Positions 27,065-35,195 of a stretch of 56,029 bases of DNA are shown here, piece by piece (position 1 is the stretch's first letter; every line of letters starts with the position of its first letter). Position numbers and translations under genes: made by a program. The notes under the pieces were generated by a model. That model searched no databases and was not told where the DNA came from. It saw nothing but the letters and a program-made list of their open reading frames with translations. Source of the DNA: Oscillospiraceae bacterium (lineage in GTDB: Bacteria; Bacillota; Clostridia; Oscillospirales; Oscillospiraceae). The stretch spans positions 1-56,029 of the forward strand of contig CACWLG010000028.1 of NCBI GenBank assembly GCA_902761635.1. Direction: 5' to 3'.

Positions 27065-28011
27065 TTCAGGATGCAGTAGAAATCATCGCCGGGGAGCTTG
27101 CCGCCCACGGACTGAGGCGCCTTCTCGAACATGATCTCCAGGAACGCGCCGAGCTCACGCTGCATCTGCTCGCCGGTGACGAAGCAGACATTGCAGTTGG
27201 GGATGGCCTTGGCGGCGACGGCAGCCTTGTTGAAGATGCCGGCGGCCTCGATCTTCCCGGCGGCAGCCTGCACGTCCTCGCTCAGGAGCCTGACGGATGC
27301 CTCATAGTCCGCGAGAAAGGCCTTGACGGCATCGGGGTTCTGCTCGACAAAATCACGGCGCACGACGACGCAGCCCTGTACCAGGCTGCCCGGCTCCATG
27401 ACCTTGTCCCATTCCTTGGTAAGGTCGAGGGCGACGACGAGATCCTGGTTCTGGCTCTTTGCCACGGTCACCATGGGCTCGGGCAGGACGGCAAGGCCGA
27501 CCTTCCCGGCCGCAACGGCAGCGTTCAGCTCTGCCGGTTGGGCGTAGCTGGTGTCAATGTCGAACTCAATGCCGCACTTGCTGCAGAGCGCGGCAAAAAT
27601 GAAGCTGGGGTTCTGCGCCGGGGCGTAGACCGTCTTGCCGTTGAGATCGGAGATGCTCTCGATCTTCTCCTTGCCGTCCGTCACGAGGTACAGGACGCCC
27701 CGGGTGTTGAGGGCCAGCACCTGCACCTTGCCCTCGGTCTTGTTGTAGAGGGCAGCGGCGGCGTTGGTGGGCAGGGCCGCGATATCGCAGTCGCCGCTGA
27801 CCAGCGCGGCGGTCACGACAGAGGGATCGGTCTCCACGGTAAAGCTGTAGCCGGGCTTTGCGTCCGCGATCATGCCCGCCATGCCGAAGCCGGTGGTGCC
27901 GTTGAGGGTGTAAACGCGGGTATTCACTGCCTCATCCGCAAAAGCAGCGCCTGCGAAAAGGCAAAGGACAAGCAGCAGGACAGCGGTTAACATAACAACA
28001 TTCTTTTTCAT
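27061..28011 (-). CDS. ABC transporter substrate-binding protein, NMT1/SsuA-like
   Basis: A 316-residue exported protein. The signal peptide (1-25) ends AFADE; no lipobox Cys is seen at the cleavage site, unusual for a Gram-positive binding protein, so it may stay attached by an uncleaved signal. The fold pattern matches NMT1/THI5-like proteins (DCDIAALPTNAAAALYNKTEG, NGKTVYAPAQNPSFIF). It lies 15 bp downstream of the TM1266-type regulator, in the same operon. Confidence 0.9.
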   Translation of the reverse strand: MKKNVVMLTAVLLLVLCLFAGAAFADEAVNTRVYTLNGTTGFGMAGMIADAKPGYSFTVETDPSVVTAALVSGDCDIAALPTNAAAALYNKTEGKVQVLALNTRGVLYLVTDGKEKIESISDLNGKTVYAPAQNPSFIFAALCSKCGIEFDIDTSYAQPAELNAAVAAGKVGLAVLPEPMVTVAKSQNQDLVVALDLTKEWDKVMEPGSLVQGCVVVRRDFVEQNPDAVKAFLADYEASVRLLSEDVQAAAGKIEAAGIFNKAAVAAKAIPNCNVCFVTGEQMQRELGAFLEIMFEKAPQSVGGKLPGDDFYCILK

Positions 28012-28026
28012 TTTTGTTTCCTTTCT

Positions 28027-28290
28027 TTATTCCGTTTTGTTTTTGGCGTTTTTCGGGGTGACAGCCTTGGCGCTGACTCCCGGGAGCCGCCCGAGCTTCC
28101 CGCTCAGGGCGTTGATGACGTCCATCGGCGCGTCCAGCACAAGGCAGATCACATTGATACCCTTGTCGTGATCCGGGATGCCCATGCGCCCGCGGATATA
28201 CGGGGCGTAATCATGCAGCAGGGCGTTGAGCGTGTCCACCGACTCCGGCACTTCCACCAGAATGGCGATGGCGGCGATGCGTGTTTCCAT
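28027..28290 (-). CDS. TM1266-type putative iron-only hydrogenase system regulator
   Basis: An 87-residue protein resembling NikR/ACT-type ligand-binding domains (TRIAAIAILVEVPESVDTLNALLHDYAPYIRGRMGIPDHDKGINVICLVLDAP, broken into family blocks). Members of this family occur next to [FeFe] hydrogenase and maturase genes, and here hydABC is divergent 330 bp away. There is no DNA-binding domain, so a ligand-sensing role is more likely than direct repression. It is the first gene of the ABC operon and follows a leader with a terminator. The start at 28290 has AGAAAGGAG upstream. Confidence 0.88.
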   Translation of the reverse strand: METRIAAIAILVEVPESVDTLNALLHDYAPYIRGRMGIPDHDKGINVICLVLDAPMDVINALSGKLGRLPGVSAKAVTPKNAKNKTE

Positions 28291-28306
28291 GTCTCTCCTT
28301 TCTGCC

Positions 28307-28440
28307 AAAAGAAAAAACCATGCCGGAAGGCATGGCGACAGCACAAGTACATTGTGTATTCACGGCCTTCCGCTTCAGGGATCCTTCGGCGTCAGATGTT
28401 CGGCTTTTGCCTTACCGAAAGCACAGCTCGCGGCTCGGAC
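28307..28440 (-). promoter_or_regulatory. Candidate riboswitch or attenuator leader
   Basis: Between the promoter at 28448-28475 and the SD of the regulator gene lies a structured leader of about 150 nt. It ends in a canonical intrinsic terminator: CCATGCC and GGCATGG around TTCC, then TTTTTTCTTTT (28307-28335). An upstream octamer CGGAAGGC (plus-strand 28365-28372) is perfectly complementary to GCCTTCCG within the terminator (28324-28331), so the two pairings exclude each other. Further upstream is a hairpin TTCGG/CCGAA. I cannot match it to TPP, SAM, FMN, cobalamin, Moco or THF consensus by eye. Confidence 0.65.
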
Positions 28441-28447
28441 CGGGCCT

Positions 28448-28475
28448 ATTGTATCAGAATCGCCCCGGAAGTCAA
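28448..28475 (-). promoter_or_regulatory. Promoter of the regulator-ABC operon
   Basis: On the minus strand TTGACT (28470-28475), 16-bp spacer, TACAAT (28448-28453). Transcription would start near 28441 and give a leader of about 150 nt. Confidence 0.75.
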
Positions 28476-28534
28476 GCAATTTTGTGTAAAGGAAGAATTT
28501 ATCGGATTTGATCAGATTATCTTGTCAAAACGTG

Positions 28535-28563
28535 TTGCATTCTCCGCGAAAATATAGTAGAAT
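28535..28563 (+). promoter_or_regulatory. Putative promoter of hydABC
   Basis: TTGCAT (28535-28540), 17-bp spacer, TAGAAT (28558-28563), in an AT-rich segment. It diverges from the regulator-ABC promoter about 60 bp away. Confidence 0.65.
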
Positions 28564-28627
28564 AATTAAAGCGTGTGTTAGTTTTTTGTCAGATCACGCG
28601 CACAATCATCGAAAGGATGTGTTCCCT

Positions 28628-29101
28628 TTGGAATCTGTTGATCTCGGATTCATTGATTCCGTTCTCGAAAAATACGCCTGTGACAAGGCAAAGATCATTG
28701 CCATCATGCAGGACGTGCAGGAGAAGTACCGCTACCTTCCCCAGGAAGCGCTGGAGTACATTGCCGGGAAGGTCGGCATGAGCGAGTCGAAGCTCTACGG
28801 CGTGGCAACGTTCTACGGCAACTTCTCCCTGGACGCCAAGGGCAAGTACGTCATGAAGGTCTGCCGCGGCACGGCCTGTCATGTGCGCAAGAGCAGCAAT
28901 GTTCTCCAGGCTCTCTATGACGCCACCGGCACCAATGAGCACAAGCCCAGCTCCGACGACGGTCTGTTTACGCTGGAGATCGTCTCCTGCCTCGGCGCCT
29001 GCGGTCTGAGCCCCGTGGTCATGGTCAACGACACCGTGCACGCGGCCATGACGCCGGAGAAGGCCCGGGCCCTGGTCGAGCAGCTCAGAGAGGAGGCATG
29101 A
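28628..29101 (+). CDS. hydC: [FeFe] hydrogenase subunit HydC (NuoE-like)
   Basis: A 157-residue thioredoxin-fold [2Fe-2S] protein. Cluster ligands appear as CRGTAC (C-x4-C) and CLGAC (C-x3-C); ATFYGNFS is typical of NuoE. It passes electrons in a trimeric NAD-dependent, probably ferredoxin-linked bifurcating hydrogenase. No ATG fits the family start. TTG at 28628 (10 nt after AAAGGA) is preferred; GTG at 28619 is possible but too close to the SD. Confidence 0.93.
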   Translation: MESVDLGFIDSVLEKYACDKAKIIAIMQDVQEKYRYLPQEALEYIAGKVGMSESKLYGVATFYGNFSLDAKGKYVMKVCRGTACHVRKSSNVLQALYDATGTNEHKPSSDDGLFTLEIVSCLGACGLSPVVMVNDTVHAAMTPEKARALVEQLREEA

Positions 29102-29105
29102 GGCG

Positions 29106-30989
29106 ATGCGTAAGAAGATCAAAAATCTGGAAGAGTTTCGCGCTCTGCAGGAAAAATTCACCCAGGCCCGCAGCCATGAGAAGCGCAAGGTCCTGGTCTG
29201 CTGCGGCACCGGCTGCGCAGCCGGCGGCAACCTCGCCGTATACGAGGAGCTGAAGGCACAGATGGAAGCCCACGGCGCGGCCTTTGAGCTCAGTCTCAAC
29301 GACAGCTGCGGAGGCGACGCCACCGGCATCAAGAAGTCCGGCTGCCACGGTTTCTGCGAGATGGGCCCCCTGGTGCGCATCGAGCCGGAGGGATGGCTTT
29401 ATACCAAGGTCCACGCGAGCGACGTGGCCGAGATCGTGGAGAAGACGATCATCGGCGGCGAGTTCATCGAGCGACTGGGCTACAAGCAGGGCGGCCAGCT
29501 CTACAAGCGTCAGGAGGATATTCCCTTCTACAAGAAGCAGACCCGCCGCGTGCTCGAGCACTGCGGCCACATCGACGCCGAGAGCATTGAGGAATATTTC
29601 TCCATCGGCGGCTACGCTGCCCTCGCCAAGGCTCTCTTTGAGATGAGCGGGGACGAGGTCATTCAGGAGGTCACGGATTCCGGTCTTCGCGGGCGCGGCG
29701 GCGCAGGCTTCCCCACCGGCAAGAAGTGGGCCCAGGTCGCGGCGCACACCGATGAGCCGGTCAAATATATCGTCTGCAACGGCGACGAGGGCGACCCCGG
29801 CGCGTTCATGGACCGCTCCTGCATGGAGGGCGACCCCCACAAGATCCTGGAGGGCATGATCATCGCAGGCGTGGCCACCGGCTCCACCGAGGGTTATATC
29901 TACGTGCGCGCCGAGTACCCGCTGGCAGTCTCCCGCCTCACCATCGCCATCGGACAGGCTGAGGAATACGGCCTGATCGGCGATGATATTCTCGGCAGCG
30001 GCAAGAGCTTCCATATGCACATCAACAAGGGCGCCGGCGCCTTCGTCTGCGGCGAGGGCTCCGCCATGACCGCCTCGATTGAGGGCAACCGCGGCATGCC
30101 GCGCACCAAGCCCCCCAGAAGCGTGGACAAGGGTCTGTTCGGCAAGCCCACCTGCCTCAATAACGTTGAGACCTTTGCCAATGTCCCCGACATCATCAAG
30201 AAGGGCGCAGCCTGGTTCCGCTCCGTCGGCACCGAGAAGAGCCCCGGCACCAAGGCCTTTGCCCTGACCGGCAACGTGGTCAACACCGGCCTCATCGAGG
30301 TCCCCATGGGCACGACGCTGCGCGAGGTCGTATACGACATCGGCGGCGGCATCAAAAACGGCAAGAAGTTCAAAGCCGTGCAGATCGGCGGCCCCTCCGG
30401 CGGATGTCTTACCGAAGAGCACCTGGACCTGCCGATGGACTTTGACTCCCTCAAGAAGGTCGGCGCGATCATCGGCTCCGGCGGCCTCGTCGTCATGGAC
30501 GAGGACAGCTGCATGGTCAACATCGCCCAGTTCTTCATGAACTTCATCTGCGAGGAATCCTGCGGCAAGTGCACCCCCTGCCGTGAAGGCACCACCCGCA
30601 TGAACGAGATTCTCACCCGCATCACCCAGGGCAAGGGCCGCATGAGCGATATCGACGAGCTCAGAGACCTTGCCGAGATGATCCAGGTCTCCTCCCTCTG
30701 CGGCCTCGGCAAGACGGCTCCGAACCCCGTCCTGTCCACGCTGCAGAACTTTGAGGAGGAATATATCGAGCACATCCGTGACAAGCGCTGCCACTGCGGC
30801 ACCTGCAAGGCGCTGAGCCAGTACGTCATCACGGACAAGTGCATCGGCTGCACCAAGTGCGCGCGCAACTGCCCGGTTGAGGCCATCACCGGTACGCCGC
30901 GGCATAAGCACGTTATCGACACCACAAGGTGCATCAAGTGCGGCACCTGCAAAGAAAACTGCCCGGTCGGCGCTATCAGGGAGGGTTAA
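29106..30989 (+). CDS. hydB: [FeFe] hydrogenase subunit HydB (NuoF-like)
   Basis: A 627-residue flavoprotein that exchanges electrons with NAD(H). Domains: an N-terminal thioredoxin-like [2Fe-2S] domain (about 20-115, CCGTGCAAGG), the NuoF FMN/NAD core (GRGGAGFPTGKKW, CNGDEGDPGAF, ...GAGAYICGEG-type string GAGAFVCGEGSAM), a [4Fe-4S] motif CGKCTPCREG, and a C-terminal two-cluster ferredoxin (CIGCTKCARNCP, CIKCGTCKENCP). This arrangement is that of bifurcating HydB rather than respiratory NuoF. It starts 4 bp after hydC. Confidence 0.95.
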   Translation: MRKKIKNLEEFRALQEKFTQARSHEKRKVLVCCGTGCAAGGNLAVYEELKAQMEAHGAAFELSLNDSCGGDATGIKKSGCHGFCEMGPLVRIEPEGWLYTKVHASDVAEIVEKTIIGGEFIERLGYKQGGQLYKRQEDIPFYKKQTRRVLEHCGHIDAESIEEYFSIGGYAALAKALFEMSGDEVIQEVTDSGLRGRGGAGFPTGKKWAQVAAHTDEPVKYIVCNGDEGDPGAFMDRSCMEGDPHKILEGMIIAGVATGSTEGYIYVRAEYPLAVSRLTIAIGQAEEYGLIGDDILGSGKSFHMHINKGAGAFVCGEGSAMTASIEGNRGMPRTKPPRSVDKGLFGKPTCLNNVETFANVPDIIKKGAAWFRSVGTEKSPGTKAFALTGNVVNTGLIEVPMGTTLREVVYDIGGGIKNGKKFKAVQIGGPSGGCLTEEHLDLPMDFDSLKKVGAIIGSGGLVVMDEDSCMVNIAQFFMNFICEESCGKCTPCREGTTRMNEILTRITQGKGRMSDIDELRDLAEMIQVSSLCGLGKTAPNPVLSTLQNFEEEYIEHIRDKRCHCGTCKALSQYVITDKCIGCTKCARNCPVEAITGTPRHKHVIDTTRCIKCGTCKENCPVGAIREG

Positions 30990-30992
30990 GCC

Positions 30993-32684
30993 ATGACAGA
31001 AAAGAAAATGATCATCGACGGCATCGAGTGTCCGTTTACCGACGAGCGCAATGTGCTTGAGGTTGCCCGTCACAACGGCATCGACATTCCCTCGCTGTGC
31101 TACTGCGAAAATCTCTCCATCTACGGCGGCTGCCGCCTGTGCCTCGTGGAAAACGAGAAGGGCGTGCTGGACGCGGCCTGCTCCATGCAGCCGAGAAACG
31201 GCCTTGTGGTCTACACCCACTCGGAAAAGGTCCTCAAGAGCCGTCACACCACCCTGCAGCTTCTGATGAACAGCCACAGGGCCGAGTGCCTGACCTGCGA
31301 GCAGAGCGGCCGCTGCAAGCTGCAGGAATACGCCCACCGCTACAACGTGGTGGAGCCGCGCTTCAAGGAGAACACCTTCTCCCACGAGCGGCTTGACGTC
31401 TCCTCCCCCTGCATCACCCGCGACCCCTCCAAGTGCATCCTCTGCGGCCTTTGCGTGCGCATGTGCTCCGAGGTGCAGAACATCGGCGCTATCGACTTTA
31501 CCAAGCGCGGCAAGAAGGCCATCGTGGCTCCGGGCTTCGGTAAGATGCTGATCGAGACCGGCTGCGTCGGCTGCGGCCAGTGCGCGGCTGTATGTCCCAC
31601 GGGCGCTCTCACCATCAACCGCCAGATCCCCGAGATGTGGCGCATGCTCAACGATCCGAACAAGCGCGTCGTGGTGCAGTATGCTCCCAGCGTGCGTGTC
31701 GGCCTTGCCGAGGAGTTCGGCATGCCCGCCAATGAGCCTGTCACCGGCAAGCTCGTCACGGCTCTGCGCCGCCTGGGCGTGGACGTGGTGTACGACACCA
31801 ACCTCTCTGCCGACCTCACCATCATGGAGGAGAGCGCGGAGTTCCTCGAGAAGGTCAAAACCGGCGCAAAGCTGCCCATGTTCACCTCCTGCTGCCCCGG
31901 CTGGATTCAGCATGTCGAAAAGGCCCATCCGCACCTGATGCCCCAGGTTTCCACCTGCGGAAGCCCCATGGAGATGCTGGGCGCGCTCATCCGCAAGCAG
32001 TTTAAGGATGAGGACGTGTACTCTGTCGCCATCATGCCCTGCACCGCAAAGAAGTTTGAAGCCCAGCGTCCGGAACTGGAGAAGGACGGACAGCGCCTGA
32101 TCGACCTCGTCCTCACCACCGACGAGCTGGCCCGCCTCATCAAGGCCGCCGGCATCGACCTGAAGGACCTGCCCGACTCCGAGCCGGACAGCCCCCTCGG
32201 CGACTATACCGGCGCGGGCGTCATCTTCGGCGTCACGGGCGGCGTGACCGAGGCCGTTATCCGCCGCGTGCTGGACGACGCCTCCCCCAATACGCTCAAG
32301 ACCATTGCCGAGTGCGGCGTGCGCGGGCTGGAAGGCATCAAGGCCTTCACCGTCACGGCGGGCGATCTGTCCATCCGCATCGCGGTTGCAAACGGTCTCG
32401 CCAATGCGGACAAGCTCATCGAGAAGGTTGAGAGCGGCGAAGAGCAGTTTGACTTCATTGAGGTCATGGCCTGCCCCAACGGCTGCATCGGCGGCGGCGG
32501 GCAGCCCCCCGCTTCCAATGCCCGCAAGCGTGAACGCATGGATGCCATCTTCAAAGCAGACGAGGCCTGCGAGCTCAAGATCCCGCAGCAGAACCCGGCC
32601 CTCGGCTACGTCTATGACGAGCTGCTTAAAGGCCGCGCCCATGAGCTGCTGCACATCCACTATCCCACCCACGGCCACCATTGA
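30993..32684 (+). CDS. hydA: [FeFe] hydrogenase catalytic subunit HydA
   Basis: A 563-residue enzyme that makes or oxidises H2. It has an N-terminal [2Fe-2S] domain (CYCENLSIYGGCRLC), a His-ligated cluster domain (HRAECLTCEQSGRCKLQ, split), two [4Fe-4S] clusters (CILCGLCVRMC, CVGCGQCAAVCP) and the H-cluster signatures FTSCCPGWI, MPCTAKKFEA and EVMACPNGCIGGGGQP, all intact. The C-terminus lacks the extra domains of Thermotoga-type HydA. No maturases (hydE, hydF, hydG) are in the window. Operon hydC-hydB-hydA ends at a strong terminator. Confidence 0.96.
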   Translation: MTEKKMIIDGIECPFTDERNVLEVARHNGIDIPSLCYCENLSIYGGCRLCLVENEKGVLDAACSMQPRNGLVVYTHSEKVLKSRHTTLQLLMNSHRAECLTCEQSGRCKLQEYAHRYNVVEPRFKENTFSHERLDVSSPCITRDPSKCILCGLCVRMCSEVQNIGAIDFTKRGKKAIVAPGFGKMLIETGCVGCGQCAAVCPTGALTINRQIPEMWRMLNDPNKRVVVQYAPSVRVGLAEEFGMPANEPVTGKLVTALRRLGVDVVYDTNLSADLTIMEESAEFLEKVKTGAKLPMFTSCCPGWIQHVEKAHPHLMPQVSTCGSPMEMLGALIRKQFKDEDVYSVAIMPCTAKKFEAQRPELEKDGQRLIDLVLTTDELARLIKAAGIDLKDLPDSEPDSPLGDYTGAGVIFGVTGGVTEAVIRRVLDDASPNTLKTIAECGVRGLEGIKAFTVTAGDLSIRIAVANGLANADKLIEKVESGEEQFDFIEVMACPNGCIGGGGQPPASNARKRERMDAIFKADEACELKIPQQNPALGYVYDELLKGRAHELLHIHYPTHGHH

Positions 32685-32692
32685 GTCTTTCG

Positions 32693-32726
32693 CGCCTCCC
32701 GGACAGGGTCCGGGAGGCGTTTTCTT
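32693..32726 (+). terminator. Intrinsic terminator of hydABC
   Basis: CGCCTCCCGGA pairs with TCCGGGAGGCG around a short loop, then TTTTCTTTT. Confidence 0.9.
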
Positions 32727-32731
32727 TTCCT

Positions 32732-32760
32732 TTGCCATTCTCCCCGCTTTATGGTATAAT
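32732..32760 (+). promoter_or_regulatory. Promoter of the small membrane protein gene
   Basis: TTGCCA (32732-32737), 17-bp spacer, perfect TATAAT (32755-32760). The leader of about 62 nt ends in AAAGGAG. Confidence 0.75.
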
Positions 32761-32828
32761 CGCGGCAGAACAGTCGATACCCCCCTGCGGCGGCTTCCGC
32801 CGCATTCAAATGAAAGGAGTCGTTCAGA

Positions 32829-32975
32829 ATGGAAGGAACACGCAGACGTCTGGCAGGGTCCGGCGTAAGCTCACTGGTACTGGGGATCCTGACACTGCTT
32901 TTCGGCCTGGCCGTCGGCATTCTCGGCATCATCAACGGCGGCAGGCTGCTCGGAGAGAGCAGAAAGCTCAAATAA
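32829..32975 (+). CDS. Small single-pass membrane protein, 48 residues
   Basis: The frame starts with ATG 9 nt after AAAGGAG, codes for a basic N-terminus (MEGTRRRLAGSG), one membrane helix (about 14-36, LVLGILTLLFGLAVGILGI) and a short basic tail (GESRKLK). A near-consensus promoter and a downstream hairpin (GCGGTTC...GGAGCCGC, 32984-33004) bracket it as its own unit. The function is unknown. Confidence 0.7.
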   Translation: MEGTRRRLAGSGVSSLVLGILTLLFGLAVGILGIINGGRLLGESRKLK

Positions 32976-33047
32976 CGTGTTTTGCGGCGGTTCCCAAGCG
33001 GAGCCGCTTTTTCGTGTCAAAAATCCGTAGTCCGATACAGGTTTTCG

Positions 33048-33076
33048 TTGACGTGCTGCGGTAATCGTGTTAAAAT
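33048..33076 (+). promoter_or_regulatory. Promoter of the secreted flavoprotein gene
   Basis: TTGACG (33048-33053), 17-bp spacer, TAAAAT (33071-33076), about 50 bp before the ATG. Confidence 0.7.
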
Positions 33077-33125
33077 TTGAATAGATTTCAACATATTATT
33101 TTAAAAGTTGAAAGGAGTATAAAGA

Positions 33126-35144
33126 ATGAGTGAAAAGAAACTTTCCCGCCGCGATTTTCTGAAGGGCGCGCTGGCCGGCTCTGCCGCCGTTGCCCTGGGC
33201 TCCGTCACTGGTGCCGCCGCCTTTGCCGAGGAGAAGGGCATCTACACGCCCGGTACCTACTCCGCCTCTGCCGAGGGCATGGGCAAGGTCGTCGTCACCG
33301 CCACCTTTGACGCGAACTCCATCCTGAGTGTGGAGCTGGACGTCTCCGGTGAGACCCCCACCATCGGCCAGGCCGCCAAGGAGGATCTGGTGCGTCAGGT
33401 TCTGGACGCCCAGAGCCCCGAAATCGACGGCGTGACCGGCGCTACCATCACCAGCACCGCTGTCAAGCAGGCCCTGAAAAACTGCATTGCGCAGGCCAAG
33501 GGTGAGACCGTCGATTCCGGCAGCGTTAAGCCCCAGGTTGCCTCCGACGGCGCCTTCATCCTCACCGACATCACGGCGGACGACATCAACGCTTCCGCTG
33601 TCATCCTGGAGCCCATTACCGATTTTGCCCAGGAGATCACCGTTGACGTAGTTGTCTGCGGCGCCGGCGCTGCAGGCGTGCCTGCCGCTGTCCGCGCGCT
33701 GGACCTCGGCGCTACCGTCGCTGTCCTCCAGAAGGAGGCCGTCGCCGTCTCCCAGGGCAACTGCTCCTCCTGCATCGTAAAGAGCGAGTCCACCGAGGCC
33801 GGCCTCAAAAAGTGGCTGACCTTCGCCACCGCCGTGAACTGCTGGCGCAATAACCGCAAGCTTCTGGAGGCGTATGTCGACCGCTCCGAGGAAGCCATCC
33901 GCTTCCTCGTCGCCAAGGGCGGCCTCACGGAGGAGAACGAGTGGAAGAACGAGAAGACCGGCGTCTCCATCTACCAGTACTCCAACGATCCCTTCACCGG
34001 CGTCAAGCACGACGGCACGCAGACCTACGATTTCGGCGAGGATACCGTCGCTATCTACGGCCCCTGGTTCGGCCCCAAGCCCAATAACTACGGCACTCTC
34101 GTCTCCGGCATCCTCAAGGATGCGCAGGAGGAATACGGCGACAAGCTGCAGGTCTTCTTCAGCACCCCGGTCGTCCAGCTTCTCAAGGACGCGGACGGCT
34201 GCGTGGTCGGCTGCGTAGGACAGAACGCGGACGGCAAGTTCATCAAGGTCAACGCCAAATCCGTCATCCTCGCCACCGGCGCCTATGAGAACAATGCCAC
34301 CATGGTCCGCCGTTTCTGCCCGGATATCGAGAACTTCGACAAGAAGGTCGTCCACCGCACCGGCGACGGCAACATCCTTGCCATCGAAGCCGGCGGCGTG
34401 ATGGAGCCCGTGGCCCACAGCCGCGTCATGCATGACTTTGATGCGGGCCTCATGTGGGACGAGCCTCCCTTCCTCACCCTCAATATGGAGGGCAAGCGCT
34501 TTATCGACGAGGAAGTGGATATGGCCTACATCTCCAACGCCCTGCGCTGGCAGCCCTGGTTCAAGGGTGAGAACATGGACCCCGAGCATCAGGAGACCGG
34601 CTCCGCCGGCTGGTACTGCCAGATCTATGACAACGACTACATGAGCTATGCCGTCGCAGGCGTGCCCGACTTCGTCATGGCACGCTACCTGAAGGAAGAG
34701 GATCCCAGCCTGCACGTCAGCGTCTTCCCCGAGCTCATCGACACCTTCCGTGCCGACACCATCGAGGAGCTGGCTGAGAAGCTTGGTCTGCCTGTTGAGG
34801 CGACTGTTGAGTCTCTCAAGCGCTATAACGAGCTGTGCGATAAGGGTGAGGACCTTGACTTCGGCAAGCCCTCCAAGTATCTGCACAAGATCGAGCATGC
34901 TCCCTTCTGGGGCACCCGCCGTCATATCCGCTGCTCGTCCATCACCGCGGGCGTTCTGACCGACGAGTTCGGCCGTGTCGTCACCGAGAAGGGTGAGGTC
35001 ATCAAGGGCCTCTACGCCGCAGGCAACCTGGGCGGCCAGTTCTTCGGTGCGCCCGACTATCCCTTCTTCCATCCCGGCCTGTCCCTCGGCCACGCCGTCA
35101 CCTTCGGCTACATCGCCGGTGAGCACGCAGCCCAGAACAAATAA
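33126..35144 (+). CDS. Secreted flavinylated FAD-dependent reductase (fumarate/urocanate reductase-like)
   Basis: A 672-residue extracytoplasmic enzyme. A twin-arginine signal (SRRDFLKGALAG, 1-36) suggests export folded with FAD. An FMN_bind domain (about 40-125) carries the covalent flavinylation motif DGVTGATITS used by ApbE transferases. The FAD-binding domain (about 175-665) has VVVCGAGAAGVPAA and LYAAGNLGGQFFG. The heme domain of Shewanella-type enzymes is absent. The HHTMGG-like motif of fumarate reductases is not present; the equivalent region reads RRHIRCSSITAG, so the acceptor is probably not fumarate. Electrons may come from a membrane flavin system. AAAGGAG precedes the ATG. Confidence 0.9.
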   Translation: MSEKKLSRRDFLKGALAGSAAVALGSVTGAAAFAEEKGIYTPGTYSASAEGMGKVVVTATFDANSILSVELDVSGETPTIGQAAKEDLVRQVLDAQSPEIDGVTGATITSTAVKQALKNCIAQAKGETVDSGSVKPQVASDGAFILTDITADDINASAVILEPITDFAQEITVDVVVCGAGAAGVPAAVRALDLGATVAVLQKEAVAVSQGNCSSCIVKSESTEAGLKKWLTFATAVNCWRNNRKLLEAYVDRSEEAIRFLVAKGGLTEENEWKNEKTGVSIYQYSNDPFTGVKHDGTQTYDFGEDTVAIYGPWFGPKPNNYGTLVSGILKDAQEEYGDKLQVFFSTPVVQLLKDADGCVVGCVGQNADGKFIKVNAKSVILATGAYENNATMVRRFCPDIENFDKKVVHRTGDGNILAIEAGGVMEPVAHSRVMHDFDAGLMWDEPPFLTLNMEGKRFIDEEVDMAYISNALRWQPWFKGENMDPEHQETGSAGWYCQIYDNDYMSYAVAGVPDFVMARYLKEEDPSLHVSVFPELIDTFRADTIEELAEKLGLPVEATVESLKRYNELCDKGEDLDFGKPSKYLHKIEHAPFWGTRRHIRCSSITAGVLTDEFGRVVTEKGEVIKGLYAAGNLGGQFFGAPDYPFFHPGLSLGHAVTFGYIAGEHAAQNK

Positions 35145-35162
35145 GAGAATATGCACATACCG

Positions 35163-35193
35163 AAAAAGGAAGCCGTTCGCGGCTTCCTTTTTT
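35163..35193. terminator. Bidirectional terminator
   Basis: AAAAAGGAAGCCG (35163-35175), TTCG tetraloop, CGGCTTCC plus T-run (35180-35193). It separates the convergent flavoprotein gene and topB. Confidence 0.9.
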
Positions 35194-35195
35194 CG

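Noticed and set aside
28291-28440. TPP riboswitch, because the operon has a ThiY-like binding protein
   Set aside because: The conserved TPP core (CUGAGA and the GGAUAAUGCC-like block) is not present.
29085-32738. A 1217-codon minus-strand open frame across hydABC
   Set aside because: It is the antisense shadow of three unmistakable plus-strand hydrogenase genes in GC-rich DNA. It has no SD or recognisable domain.
33096-35156. A 686-codon minus-strand frame opposite the secreted flavoprotein gene
   Set aside because: Its composition (Gly, Ala, Val, Leu, Asp-rich, no motifs) is that of a codon-bias shadow.
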